DNA from: Zobellia uliginosa
GTDB lineage: Bacteria; Bacteroidota; Bacteroidia; Flavobacteriales; Flavobacteriaceae
Assembly: GCF_018860745.1 (NCBI RefSeq)
Contig: NZ_JAHKPY010000014.1
Location: 124,001-188,000, forward strand
Reading direction: 5' to 3'
Length of the DNA: 64,000 nt
Position numbers and translations under genes: made by a program. Positions 8,217 to 16,940 of this stretch are shown piece after piece (the stretch's first letter is position 1; every line of letters starts with the position of its first letter). The notes under the pieces were generated by a model. That model made no database searches. It had not been told where the DNA came from and was given only the letters and a program-made list of their open reading frames with translations.

Positions 8217-8801
8217 CTATACGGGAAACGTACGAACAAGCATTGGTATTGTTAGAAGTATAATTAAAATAGACGTAATTCCGATGAACAACACTTTCCT
8301 TAATTTCGTGCCTACGATTATGGCCCAACTTACAGATAAAACGGAGAAAACAATGGTAACCTGTGAAATTTCAATTCCTGCCGCGAAACCTAAAAGGGGA
8401 ATTAACTTATTGTCCTCCTCAGCCATTAACATTCTAAAATAATTACTAAAACCAAAGCCATGAATCAACCCAAAGAGTAAAGTGGTCAATACATGACCTT
8501 GCATACTTTGAGCCGTAGTTGTATTGCGCATATACAATAAGTTGAAAAGTGCCGTCAACATTATAGTAACAGGAATTAAAAACTCTATTAGACTTGCATT
8601 TACGGTTACCAGACCGTACGCACTTAATGCAAGAGACAAGCAATGCGCTGCAGTAAATACGGTAGCCAACAACACTACTTTCTTCCACGTTTTAAACGAA
8701 AAAGGAATGGTCAATGCCGCTAGAAATAGAATATGGTCGTATGCATTTAAATCTAGCACATGCTCTAAACCCATCTTAATATAGAAAAGAAACTCCTCCA
8801 T
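8217..8801 (-). CDS. HupE/UreJ family membrane protein
   Basis: A 194-aa polytopic membrane protein with six or seven helices. It carries the HupE/UreJ signatures GLEHVLDLNAYDHILFL near the N-terminus and 'FGLIHGFGFSNYF' in the middle; these histidines are the proposed metal ligands. The family is linked to nickel or cobalt entry and to hydrogenase or urease clusters, but the flavobacterial copies, like this one, stand without such enzymes, so the substrate is not clear. It is 97 bp upstream of the dCMP deaminase gene on the same strand. Confidence 0.85.
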   Translation of the reverse strand: MEEFLFYIKMGLEHVLDLNAYDHILFLAALTIPFSFKTWKKVVLLATVFTAAHCLSLALSAYGLVTVNASLIEFLIPVTIMLTALFNLLYMRNTTTAQSMQGHVLTTLLFGLIHGFGFSNYFRMLMAEEDNKLIPLLGFAAGIEISQVTIVFSVLSVSWAIIVGTKLRKVLFIGITSILIILLTIPMLVRTFPV

Positions 8802-8860
8802 TATAAATTGATTATTAAAGTGAAGTAAGAACTAAAAAAACCTTGTTCAAGTCCGCTTAT

Positions 8861-9598
8861 CTACAAACCCCTCTCGGATTGAATTTCTTCATATGCCTTT
8901 TGCACTTCCTTGAATTTTTCCTCCGCTCCCTTTTTGATAGCTTCGTTCTGAGTGTTTACACGATCTGGATGATATTTCTTTGCCATAGTACGGTAGGCTT
9001 TTTTTACCTCATCATTACTGGCAGATTTTTCTATCTCCAAAATCTTATACGCATTGTTCACGGATTTAATGAACATGGCCATTATACTTTCAAAGTCTCT
9101 AAGACTCACCCGTAAATAACCTGCAATCTCACGAATTTTTTGAATTTCAGGAGTACTTACCGAACCATCTGCCTGAGCTATACCAAACAAAAAGTGAAGC
9201 AACTGTAACCTCACCTCATAACGTGTGCGTTGATTTAAAAAGCTACAAATACGCTGTGCGGAAATCTCATGCTTCTTGTTTATTTCATTAAAGGTTCTAA
9301 AAATGGCATTGGCCTTATCCTTGCCATATGTGCTAACAAAGTACTGCCTCACATAGTCCATTTCTCTCTGACTAACCGTGCCATCTGCCTTAATTACTAT
9401 GGAGCATAGGGATAGTAAATTCAACTCAAAATCTGCGGGAGAAACTTTTTGCCGCGTCATATCTCCAAAAACAGATTGCGCTCCACCGCCACCACTAATT
9501 TTTAAACCATCTATAAGACTACCTACCAAGTATCCCAAAATTGCTCCTGGAAACCTAAAAAAATAATACCCAATGATGGCCGCGAACCATTTAATCAT
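8861..9598 (-). CDS. TerB/DnaJ-domain co-chaperone (DjlA-like)
   Basis: A membrane-anchored co-chaperone: an N-terminal hydrophobic, glycine-rich segment (about 2-30), a TerB-like helical domain in the middle (about 60-165) and a C-terminal J domain with the HPD motif in 'KKYHPDRV' that stimulates DnaK. This matches the DjlA layout. The ATG at 9598 is chosen over the longer frame from 9637 because a perfect TATCTTTG box lies between them at 9624-9617. 245 aa. Confidence 0.85.
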   Translation of the reverse strand: MIKWFAAIIGYYFFRFPGAILGYLVGSLIDGLKISGGGGAQSVFGDMTRQKVSPADFELNLLSLCSIVIKADGTVSQREMDYVRQYFVSTYGKDKANAIFRTFNEINKKHEISAQRICSFLNQRTRYEVRLQLLHFLFGIAQADGSVSTPEIQKIREIAGYLRVSLRDFESIMAMFIKSVNNAYKILEIEKSASNDEVKKAYRTMAKKYHPDRVNTQNEAIKKGAEEKFKEVQKAYEEIQSERGL

Positions 9599-9616
9599 GC
9601 CTTTTTTAAATTTTGG

Positions 9617-9624
9617 CAAAGATA
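9617..9624 (-). promoter_or_regulatory. Promoter -7 element (TATCTTTG) for the djlA-like gene
   Basis: A perfect TAnnTTTG box on the minus strand, 18 bp before the ATG at 9598. It decides that start. Confidence 0.6.
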
Positions 9625-9770
9625 TTAAAAGCGGCAAGAAATAAGCAGCTAAAAGAACAGAGACCTTTTTAAAGTGAAATAGTTAGACAGGGCAACTCAG
9701 CAGTAAGCACTATTTTATCGATTTTATCTAACGAAAAGTTAAGTAGATCAACTAAATGCGACAAATTAAG

Positions 9771-9778
9771 TATCTTTG
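9771..9778 (+). promoter_or_regulatory. Promoter -7 element (TATCTTTG) for the bacilliredoxin gene
   Basis: A perfect TAnnTTTG box, 25 bp before the ATG at 9804. Confidence 0.6.
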
Positions 9779-9803
9779 TTAACCATATATAAAATATAAA
9801 AAT

Positions 9804-10214
9804 ATGTATCCTGCAGAATTGGTAAAACCCATGAGACAAGACTTGGCATCAGCTGGGTTTGAAGAATTACATACATCAGAAGCAGTCGAAAATGCAATCA
9901 AAAAAGAAGGTACTACTTTAGTTGTAGTAAATTCTGTTTGTGGTTGTGCAGCGGCAAACGCTAGACCTGCGGCTAAATTAAGTTTACACAATGCTAAAAA
10001 ACCAGACCATATCGTTACGGTCTTTGCGGGTGTTGATATTGAAGCCGTAAATACAGCAAGAAACCTTATGATTCCGTTTCCTCCATCATCGCCAAGTATG
10101 GCGCTTTTTAAAGATGGGGAATTGGTTCATATGATAGAACGTCACCACATTGAAGGCAGACCAGCAGAATTAATTGCTGAAAACCTGGTTACTGCCTATG
10201 ATGAGTTCTGCTAG
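9804..10214 (+). CDS. BrxA/BrxB family bacilliredoxin
   Basis: A 136-aa thioredoxin-fold protein of the BrxA/BrxB (formerly DUF1094, YphP/YqiW) family, with the redox motif C46-G-C48 in 'VNSVCGCAAANARP'. In Firmicutes these remove bacillithiol from oxidised proteins. Which low-molecular-weight thiol is used here cannot be told from the sequence. Single-gene unit: own promoter at 9771 and a strong terminator at 10261-10289. Confidence 0.9.
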   Translation: MYPAELVKPMRQDLASAGFEELHTSEAVENAIKKEGTTLVVVNSVCGCAAANARPAAKLSLHNAKKPDHIVTVFAGVDIEAVNTARNLMIPFPPSSPSMALFKDGELVHMIERHHIEGRPAELIAENLVTAYDEFC

Positions 10215-10260
10215 AACCGTTTAAAGGCTTCTCTGATTAGGAGATTATAAAAGAATAGAA

Positions 10261-10289
10261 AAAACCGCTTCACAACGAAGCGGTTTTTT
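10261..10289 (+). terminator. Intrinsic terminator of the bacilliredoxin gene
   Basis: An 11-bp perfect stem (10261-10271 with 10277-10287) with a 5-nt loop and a T-run. The T-run merges into the TATTTTTG promoter box of the next gene. Confidence 0.8.
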
Positions 10290-10296
10290 ATTTTTG
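10289..10296 (+). promoter_or_regulatory. Promoter -7 element (TATTTTTG), leaderless context
   Basis: A perfect TAnnTTTG box whose last base is 4 bp before the ATG at 10301. Transcription from a start 5-6 nt downstream would begin at or next to the A of ATG, so the plsC mRNA is probably leaderless. Confidence 0.55.
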
Positions 10297-10300
10297 CACT

Positions 10301-11050
10301 ATGCAAAAGATATTGGCATACCCGCTTACCTTTCTTTACATGATTTTCTTTGGATTGTGTTTATTGGTGTTTCACCCCATACAATGGGTCTGTTTTAATG
10401 TTTTTGGATACAATGCCCATAGAATGAGCGTAGCCTTACTCAACCTATCGCTTATGCGGTGTACACATGTGTTAGGAACCACCTATACGTTTAACAATCC
10501 ACATAGCATTCCAACGGATCGGCCATTAATTATAGTTCCCAATCACCAAAGTATGCATGATATTCCTCCTATAATTTGGTTCATGAGAAAACACCATCCC
10601 AAATTTGTCAGTAAAAAGGAATTAGGTAGAGGTATACCAAGCGTTTCTTATAATTTAAGGCACGGTGGCTCCGTATTAATTGACCGAAATGATAGCAGAC
10701 AAGCATTATCAGAGATTGCAAAACTTGGCCGCTATATTGAAAAGCACAACCGAAGTGCCGTAATATTCCCTGAAGGAACCCGAAGCCGTACAGGACATCC
10801 AAAGCCGTTCAAAGCTACGGGGTTGAAACTATTAATGAAAAATGCGCCATCTGCCCTAGTTGTTCCTATTAGTATTAACAACTCATGGAAAATGCTTAAA
10901 TACGGTAAATTTCCGAACGGAATTGGCAATCATATTACTTTTCAAGTACACAAACCCATTGAAGTAAATTCAAACTTTGACTCCATTTTATCGGAAGCCG
11001 AAAAAAAAGTAATCTCTGGAATAACCGCCTTTAAAGCAGAAAATGACTGA
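10301..11050 (+). CDS. 1-acyl-sn-glycerol-3-phosphate acyltransferase (PlsC family)
   Basis: A 249-aa membrane-associated acyltransferase that makes phosphatidic acid from lysophosphatidic acid. The catalytic HX4D-type block is NHQSMHD (81-87) and the phosphate-binding block FPEGTRS is at 156-162; one hydrophobic segment at about 8-30 anchors it to the inner membrane. The gene overlaps the following HD hydrolase by 8 bp, so both are translated from one message. The promoter box is 4 bp before the ATG. Confidence 0.92.
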   Translation: MQKILAYPLTFLYMIFFGLCLLVFHPIQWVCFNVFGYNAHRMSVALLNLSLMRCTHVLGTTYTFNNPHSIPTDRPLIIVPNHQSMHDIPPIIWFMRKHHPKFVSKKELGRGIPSVSYNLRHGGSVLIDRNDSRQALSEIAKLGRYIEKHNRSAVIFPEGTRSRTGHPKPFKATGLKLLMKNAPSALVVPISINNSWKMLKYGKFPNGIGNHITFQVHKPIEVNSNFDSILSEAEKKVISGITAFKAEND

Positions 11051-11735
11051 TACCCAAATTGTAGAACGGACCATAACCTTCGTAAAAGAGACCTTAAAAG
11101 GAGCTGAAGGCGGGCATGATTGGTTTCATATTGAACGTGTATTTAAAAACACTTTGCTCATTGCACAAGAAGAAAAGGTAGATATATTGGTTGTTAGTCT
11201 AGGCGCGCTCTTGCATGATATTGCAGACGCTAAATTCAATAACGGAGATGAGACGGTAGGTCCTAAATTGGCACGACGTTTCTTAAGCGAAATGGAAGTA
11301 AATAAAAATACCATTAGCCATGTCATTCATATTATTGAAAACATATCTTTCAAAAACTCTCTTGAGGAAAATAAAGGCAACCGGTTTTCTTCTTTAGAAC
11401 TAGAAGTGGTACAAGATGCAGACCGACTAGATGCTTTAGGTGCCATTGGTATAGCCCGGACGTTTAATTATGGAGGATTTAAAAACAGGGAACTCTACAA
11501 TCCAAACATTGCTCCTAACTTAAAAATGTCCAAAGAAGAATATAAAAAAACAAAGGCTCCTACCTTGAATCACTTTTATGAAAAATTGCTTTTGTTGAAG
11601 GATAAAATGAATACCGATACCGGAAAAAAATTAGCTCTCGGGCGGCATGAGTATATGGTTGACTTTCTTAAACAATTCTATAAAGAATGGGACCCACTAG
11701 TGTCAAATACAGGGTTCACAGTTCAATCACCATAA
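11043..11735 (+). CDS. HD domain phosphohydrolase
   Basis: A 230-aa metal-dependent phosphohydrolase of the HD superfamily (YedJ/YpgQ-like). The ligands are visible as H25...H29 in 'GHDWFHIERV', the H58-D59 pair in 'ALLHDIADAK' and a later Asp in 'VQDADRLDALG'. Relatives hydrolyse nucleotides or other phosphates; the substrate is not predictable. Translationally coupled to plsC through an 8-bp overlap. Confidence 0.88.
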   Translation: MTDTQIVERTITFVKETLKGAEGGHDWFHIERVFKNTLLIAQEEKVDILVVSLGALLHDIADAKFNNGDETVGPKLARRFLSEMEVNKNTISHVIHIIENISFKNSLEENKGNRFSSLELEVVQDADRLDALGAIGIARTFNYGGFKNRELYNPNIAPNLKMSKEEYKKTKAPTLNHFYEKLLLLKDKMNTDTGKKLALGRHEYMVDFLKQFYKEWDPLVSNTGFTVQSP

Positions 11736-11801
11736 ATTTAACTCGTCCATTTTACATTTTTTTGTATCTTAAAGATCAGAACCTAAATCCAATTTTTGAA
11801 G

Positions 11802-13226
11802 ATGCAAAGAAGAAAGTTTATCAAGAATGCGGCAGCGGCCTCCACCGTATTTTCCATCGTACCAAGTTTTGTTTTGGGCAAAAATCATGTTGCTCCTAGC
11901 GATACCCTTTATGTGGGTGCTTTTGGTGTTGGCGGTCGTGGCTCGGGCGTTATGAAGGGGCTAGACGAAACCGGTAAAGTGAAATTCGTAACCCTCTGTG
12001 ATGTTGATGACAGAAGAGCGGCAGATACTTATAAAAAATATCCAAAGGCAAAAAGATATAAAGACTACAGAAAAGTCTATGATAAGCATTTAAGTGAAAT
12101 TGACGCTATTATGGTAGCAACCCCAGATCATATGCACGCTTCTATTGCCCTACCTTTCATGCGTGCCAAAAAGCATGCTTACGTTGAAAAACCATTGACT
12201 CATAATATTAACGAAGCACAAATGATGACTCAAGTTGCCAAAGAACACGGTATAGTGACCCAAATGGGTAACCAAGGTGCTTCTAGTGATGGTAGCCGCG
12301 AAGCAAAAGAATGGATAGATTCTGGTATCATCGGAAAAGTATACAAAGTAGATTGCTGGACGAACCGTCCTGTATGGCCACAAGGTGTTCCTGCACCTAC
12401 TGCGAAGCAGCCAGTGCCAAAAGGGCTTGATTGGGACCTTTGGTTGGGAGTTGCTGAAAACCGTGATTACAATGACGCCTACCTTCCTTTTAAATGGAGA
12501 GGCTTCTGGGACTTTGGAACTGGCGCTCTAGGAGATATGGGATGCCACATTATGGAAACTCCATTTAGCGTTCTGGATTTAGGATATCCTACTGAAGCTG
12601 AAGCAAGTTGTACTACCAATTGGGTAGGTGATTTTGTAGAAGCGGATTATAGCGAATCCTGCCCCGCATCTTCTATTGTGAGATTAAAATTCAATACCGA
12701 AAAACATGGTGATATTGCCTTAAATTGGTATGATGGTGGACTTATGCCTGATTTACCGGATGAGTTGGCAGATGGTGAAACTATTGGCGATGGCGGTGGT
12801 GGTTCCGTTTTTTATGGCACCAAAGGTATTTTAGTAACAGATACCTACTCACGTAACGCAAGATTGTTACCTAGCCAAAACATGGATATGTTTAAAGCTC
12901 CTGCCCCTTATTTGAAGCGAATTGATGGCGATGTTGATGGTCACCAAAAAAACTTTGTAGAAGGTTGCTTAAAAGGTACCGAAACCTCATCGGACTTTAG
13001 AAAGTCAGGACCTTTAACCGAAGCGGTATTGATGGGCAACTTAGCTATTAAAGCTTTTCAATATAAAAAGCTGAAAGCCGGCAAAAAACTTGGAGATTGG
13101 GATCCCTTTGAATACCCTGGAAGAAGAAAAATCCTCTGGGACGGTGCCAATATGAACGTTACTAATTGGGATATGGCTAACGAATGGGTAAAAGGCAGGT
13201 ACCGTAAAGGTTGGGAATTAAAATAA
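11802..13226 (+). CDS. Tat-exported Gfo/Idh/MocA family oxidoreductase
   Basis: An NAD(P)-dependent sugar or inositol dehydrogenase-like protein, 474 aa. It starts MQRRKFIKNAAAAS, a twin-arginine signal, so it should be folded with cofactor and exported to the periplasm. The Rossmann motif is 'GAFGVGGRGSGVM' and the family motif is EKPLTHN. The C-terminal half has the large beta-sheet domain of the family. ATG at 11802 is preferred over the TTG 6 bp upstream because it opens directly on the Tat signal. Secreted members in Bacteroidetes often act on glycans, including cofactor-recycling glycoside cleavage; that role is inference. A strong terminator follows. Confidence 0.9.
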   Translation: MQRRKFIKNAAAASTVFSIVPSFVLGKNHVAPSDTLYVGAFGVGGRGSGVMKGLDETGKVKFVTLCDVDDRRAADTYKKYPKAKRYKDYRKVYDKHLSEIDAIMVATPDHMHASIALPFMRAKKHAYVEKPLTHNINEAQMMTQVAKEHGIVTQMGNQGASSDGSREAKEWIDSGIIGKVYKVDCWTNRPVWPQGVPAPTAKQPVPKGLDWDLWLGVAENRDYNDAYLPFKWRGFWDFGTGALGDMGCHIMETPFSVLDLGYPTEAEASCTTNWVGDFVEADYSESCPASSIVRLKFNTEKHGDIALNWYDGGLMPDLPDELADGETIGDGGGGSVFYGTKGILVTDTYSRNARLLPSQNMDMFKAPAPYLKRIDGDVDGHQKNFVEGCLKGTETSSDFRKSGPLTEAVLMGNLAIKAFQYKKLKAGKKLGDWDPFEYPGRRKILWDGANMNVTNWDMANEWVKGRYRKGWELK

Positions 13227-13250
13227 AAACTTCAGCTTGTTTTATAAAAA

Positions 13251-13281
13251 CAAAAAGTCCCGTAGGTTACGGGACTTTTTG
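13251..13281. terminator. Bidirectional intrinsic terminator
   Basis: A 14-bp perfect stem (13251-13264 with 13268-13281), 3-nt loop, flanked by A-runs and T-runs on both sides. It lies between the convergent oxidoreductase and glycosyltransferase genes and should serve both. Confidence 0.85.
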
Positions 13282-13333
13282 TTTTGAACGGACTGTTTAA
13301 CACTACCGTTATATAATTATTATGATGTGACTG

Positions 13334-14740
13334 TTACTTCTGTGCAGGTAATTCACGGGTTAACCAACCTCTTTTATTTGCAGTTGCTATAGCATAAGGT
13401 GTAATCCAAAATAAACCGAAAGTAAATAAGATACTATATGAATATGCCCAAACTGATTCTTTAAGATCATATCGTTTTGCATAAAACAATACCGGAAATG
13501 TAGATAATACCAATATACTTACAAGCGTAGAACTTAAGAATAAAAGTGGATGCGTTAAAATAAAGAAGAACATAAAGAACAAGAACGGATAGCTCATCAA
13601 TATTTTAATGGATTGACTGATGAACAATAAACGTGATCCAATTTTTGAACCTTCTCTAAAGTTTGTGAAAACGTATTTAGACATTTCAATGTTTTCACGA
13701 ACATTACTTCTACCCCATCTAATGAACATTTTGTAAAGGCCTTTGTATTTTTCAGGTACATTGGTATAAGCAAATGCATTCCTTTGGAACAATACATGAA
13801 AACCTTGTTTCAAAATCATGTTAGTCATAGCGCGATCTTCTCCTATATCTGAAGGTTGGCCCATAAAAGTCTGATTGATCCATTCATCCAAGCAATTAAA
13901 AACAGCTGTTCTACGGTAAGCAGCTAAGGCTCCGGGAGTACATAAAACAGAATTCAAGGAACTCTCTGCTGATCGCACAAATTCAAAACTCATAACGAAA
14001 CTTACATCCAACATTTTTGGAAGTAATGCTTTTTGGTTATTTAGCACTCGGATATTTCCAGCAACCGCTCCGCAATTTTCATTTACTACAAAAGGACTTA
14101 CTAAGTTACGAAGTGTATCTGGATCAACGATAGAATCACTATCCACAGTTACAAAAATCTCCCCTGTGCCTTCATTAAAACCTCTATATAAACCATGGCG
14201 TTTACCCATGTTTTTAGGTTGTTGGAAAATCGTTACACGATCACCCAAAACCTTTTTGGCTTCTTTCATCCAGTGCCAAGTATCATCCTTACTACCATCA
14301 TCAATAGATAGTAATTGTAATTTTTCATGTGGAAAATCACTTTCCGCCAAACTCATTAAAGTATCATATACCTGCTTACCCTCATTGTATGCCGGTACAA
14401 TTACGGTACAAGTTGGCAATTCTTCATCTGAAACAGATTCAATAGCCTTATATTTAAAATATCTGTAAATAATAAATAGAAAAAAGACTGCTTTAAAAAT
14501 AAAGAGGCCTAGGGCCAAATACATAAACCCTTGACCAAATGCCGATGCCGAACGCTCTAAATTAAACTGGTTTAAATCACTTCTTAATATGTAAGACATA
14601 TAAGCTGCCCCTATCATCAACACAAAAGTGCTTCCCATGACAAAAATGCCCCAGGCATTTGCCGTTTCAATAAAAATTTTGAATTTTTGAATTAAACTCG
14701 ATTTTGATTTTGGTATGTTCAATGTGGTTTCTGATTTCAT
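13334..14740 (-). CDS. Processive family 2 glycosyltransferase (HasA/NodC-like)
   Basis: A 468-aa membrane glycosyltransferase of the hyaluronan/chitin synthase type. Two N-terminal helices (about 33-52 and 72-92) precede the catalytic domain with VPAYNE (115-120), DD (147-148), DSD (200-202), the base in GED (300-302) and FIRWGRS (339-345), the counterpart of Q/RxxRW. Three C-terminal helices (about 375-460) complete the channel. Such enzymes extend a beta-linked polysaccharide and extrude it. No polymer-modifying or export genes are adjacent, so the product is unknown. It is a stand-alone gene bounded by a terminator. Confidence 0.88.
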   Translation of the reverse strand: MKSETTLNIPKSKSSLIQKFKIFIETANAWGIFVMGSTFVLMIGAAYMSYILRSDLNQFNLERSASAFGQGFMYLALGLFIFKAVFFLFIIYRYFKYKAIESVSDEELPTCTVIVPAYNEGKQVYDTLMSLAESDFPHEKLQLLSIDDGSKDDTWHWMKEAKKVLGDRVTIFQQPKNMGKRHGLYRGFNEGTGEIFVTVDSDSIVDPDTLRNLVSPFVVNENCGAVAGNIRVLNNQKALLPKMLDVSFVMSFEFVRSAESSLNSVLCTPGALAAYRRTAVFNCLDEWINQTFMGQPSDIGEDRAMTNMILKQGFHVLFQRNAFAYTNVPEKYKGLYKMFIRWGRSNVRENIEMSKYVFTNFREGSKIGSRLLFISQSIKILMSYPFLFFMFFFILTHPLLFLSSTLVSILVLSTFPVLFYAKRYDLKESVWAYSYSILFTFGLFWITPYAIATANKRGWLTRELPAQK

Positions 14741-15112
14741 ATGTGGTATATCAAATAATGTTCTGAGTCTCTTATACGTTGCCCGGTTCTCGTTTGGATT
14801 TCCCCTTTACACTATTTTAACATGTATGAAAAAAAGAGGAATTATGAGAGACTCAATGCTTTGGCGCACATCACCTACTATTCACAACGACTACAATGAA
14901 AATTTACGATGTTAGAAGGTTTAGAGACAATTTATGAGATTTTACTAAAAATGAATTTAAATTGTTTCTTTGATTCTATTTGCTCGTCATCGCTTAAAAC
15001 ATATATTCAGCTTATAAATAACTGGTTTGAAAAGACTTGTTTATAAAATTGATATGGCTTGGCACACATCTTTATTTAATTGCTTTGAAGATGACTGAAT
15101 TTCTAGGAAGTC
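14741..15112. other. Intergenic region upstream of the glycosyltransferase
   Basis: About 370 AT-rich bases between the glycosyltransferase start and the terminator of the barrel gene. No convincing ORF or RNA was seen. It must hold the glycosyltransferase promoter, but no good TAnnTTTG box is evident. Confidence 0.45.
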
Positions 15113-15159
15113 AAAAAAATGGAGCGCAATGGAAATTTTAGGAGATTTCTATTGCGCTC
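15113..15159 (-). terminator. Intrinsic terminator of the outer-membrane barrel gene
   Basis: A 17-position stem (15122-15138 with 15143-15159, two G-U-type pairs) with a 4-nt loop. On the minus strand it is followed by a T-run (15118-15113). It lies 22 bp past the stop of the gene at 15182. Confidence 0.8.
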
Positions 15160-15181
15160 AGGAATAAGTTTTGATAAAAGT

Positions 15182-15742
15182 TTAAAATGCGTAACCTGCA
15201 GAAAGTTGAAATACGTTATTCTGGCTCTTATCGTTAGTAAAAGAATCATCATTAATATTGGCAATACCTTTATTGTATCGAAGACTAAAAAAGATATTTT
15301 CATTTAGTTTGTATGAAGCACCTATCGCAAAGGCAATATCCAACTTTTTAAAGCGGTCATCATCATCTACGTTTGTTGTAAGTAAAAATCCAACCAATGG
15401 TCCTGCTTCGGCACTTAAACCTTCAAGAATATAGTACTTACCTAAAATAGGAAGGTTTACATACCCTAAATTCAAATCATCTCCGCCAACACCATAATTC
15501 CACTTTGTGCCTTGTAAGGAAAACAACAACTCTGGTTGTACCGCCATTTTTTCAGAAATCGGAAATTCTGCAACACCACCTAAATGGAAACCTATTTTGC
15601 TACCTAAACCCCCTAAACCCGAGTAGGCATTACCACCAACGGAAGCGATGTTAAGACCTCCTTTAACACCAAAAGTAAAGTCTTGTGCCTGCGAAATAGA
15701 TACACTTAAGAGTGCAGTTAAAAGAAATACTACTTTTTTCAT
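15182..15742 (-). CDS. Porin-family outer-membrane beta-barrel protein
   Basis: A 186-aa protein with a clean signal peptide (MKKVVFLLTALLSVSISQAQ, cleavage after AQA-like site) followed by alternating strands typical of the Bacteroidetes outer-membrane beta-barrel family (PF13568-like). It ends in an aromatic residue (YAF), as barrels inserted by BamA do. Probably an eight-stranded structural barrel; no ligand is predictable. It is a single-gene unit: bipartite promoter element at 15773-15801 and strong terminator at 15113-15159. Confidence 0.87.
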   Translation of the reverse strand: MKKVVFLLTALLSVSISQAQDFTFGVKGGLNIASVGGNAYSGLGGLGSKIGFHLGGVAEFPISEKMAVQPELLFSLQGTKWNYGVGGDDLNLGYVNLPILGKYYILEGLSAEAGPLVGFLLTTNVDDDDRFKKLDIAFAIGASYKLNENIFFSLRYNKGIANINDDSFTNDKSQNNVFQLSAGYAF

Positions 15743-15772
15743 AATCTAAATGTTTTTTTAATTGTTTCCCTT

Positions 15773-15801
15773 ATTAATGTCATTATAATAAAAAGGTTAA
15801 C
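15773..15801 (-). promoter_or_regulatory. Bipartite promoter-like element, second copy
   Basis: On the minus strand: GTTAACCTTT, 8 bp, ATGACATTAAT, ending 30 bp before the barrel gene ATG at 15742. The same blocks with the same spacing lie at 19-47. It does not contain TAnnTTTG, so it may mark an alternative sigma factor or a dedicated regulator. Confidence 0.55.
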
Positions 15802-15809
15802 ATCTAAAA

Positions 15810-16883
15810 TCAAAACAATCTTAGTTGACCGTCTTTGAATTGTTTATGCAGTTCATGGTTAAGAGGCGGGAATACCTTGTTTTTAAAATACGTATGACGT
15901 GCCAAACGTACCAAATCATGAATTTGAGTAGCAATTTTGCCTTCTCCTTTACTGCGAACTCCAAACCTACTATCATTTAAAGTGCCCCCATGGCATTCTT
16001 CAATTTGATGTAATACCTTTTCTGCCTTGTCCGGTAAAGTTTTATGAATCCAATCTGTAAAAACCTGACCAATTGCTCCATTGAGACGGACCACAGTAAA
16101 AGCGAATGATTTTGCGCCATTATCGGAAACCGCTTTTGCCAAATTCATAACTTCATGGCTATTGATACCAGGGATGATCGGTGCCAACATAGCATTTACG
16201 GGAATGTTATTTTCAGAAAGCACGCGAATGGTTTCCAAACGTTTTTTAATTGTAGTTGTTCTAGGTTCTAGAATACGTCTGGTTTCTTCAGACAATGAGG
16301 TTATTGATACGTTAACTCCAATCAATTGGTCTTTTGCCAGTTCCTTTAGAATATCCAGATCACGTAATACCAAAGCATTTTTGGTAATTATGCCAACAGG
16401 ATGTTTGTACTTTAAAAATATCTCAAGACAAGCTCGGGTAATCTTAAATTTTTTTTCTGCTGGTTGGTAGCAATCGGTATTACCGGAGAGAACAATGGTT
16501 TTGGCTTCCCATCGTTTATTTTTCAATTTGGCCTCCAATAATTCTGGAGCATCTTTCTTAATTAAAATTTTCCGCTCAAAATCCAGTCCGGCACTGTAAC
16601 CCCAGAACTCATGTGTATTACGAGCATAGCAGTAAATACAGCCATGTTCACATCCTTGGTAGGGATTCATAGAGTATTGCATGCCCACATCTGGGCTAGT
16701 AACCTTATTAACTATGGTCTTAGGAAAAATAGGAATGTATTGGGTCTTGTTTTTATCTGCCTCCTCGCCCTCTATTCGGCAAAATTCGAGAAAATCATCT
16801 CGGGTTTCATAGATGTTTTGCAGAAACTTATTGTGTACATTCTGTTGGGCGCCACGGCCTCTAATATAGGAATCAGATTTCAA
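15810..16883 (-). CDS. PA0069 family radical SAM protein (SplB-like)
   Basis: A 357-aa radical S-adenosylmethionine enzyme. The [4Fe-4S] ligands are C78-x3-C82-x2-C85 in 'GCEHGCIYCYAR'. The surrounding 'NPYQGCEHGC' and 'FWGYSAGLDFERKI' segments place it in the PA0069/Rv2578c-type family, related to spore photoproduct lyase but with no proven substrate. Cytoplasmic. The gene lies between the barrel gene and a secreted unknown on the same strand but is spaced as an independent unit. Confidence 0.88.
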   Translation of the reverse strand: MKSDSYIRGRGAQQNVHNKFLQNIYETRDDFLEFCRIEGEEADKNKTQYIPIFPKTIVNKVTSPDVGMQYSMNPYQGCEHGCIYCYARNTHEFWGYSAGLDFERKILIKKDAPELLEAKLKNKRWEAKTIVLSGNTDCYQPAEKKFKITRACLEIFLKYKHPVGIITKNALVLRDLDILKELAKDQLIGVNVSITSLSEETRRILEPRTTTIKKRLETIRVLSENNIPVNAMLAPIIPGINSHEVMNLAKAVSDNGAKSFAFTVVRLNGAIGQVFTDWIHKTLPDKAEKVLHQIEECHGGTLNDSRFGVRSKGEGKIATQIHDLVRLARHTYFKNKVFPPLNHELHKQFKDGQLRLF

Positions 16884-16940
16884 TTAATTGGATTTATTAC
16901 AAATTTATGGAATAAATCCAATTGTAAAATATCTTAAATG

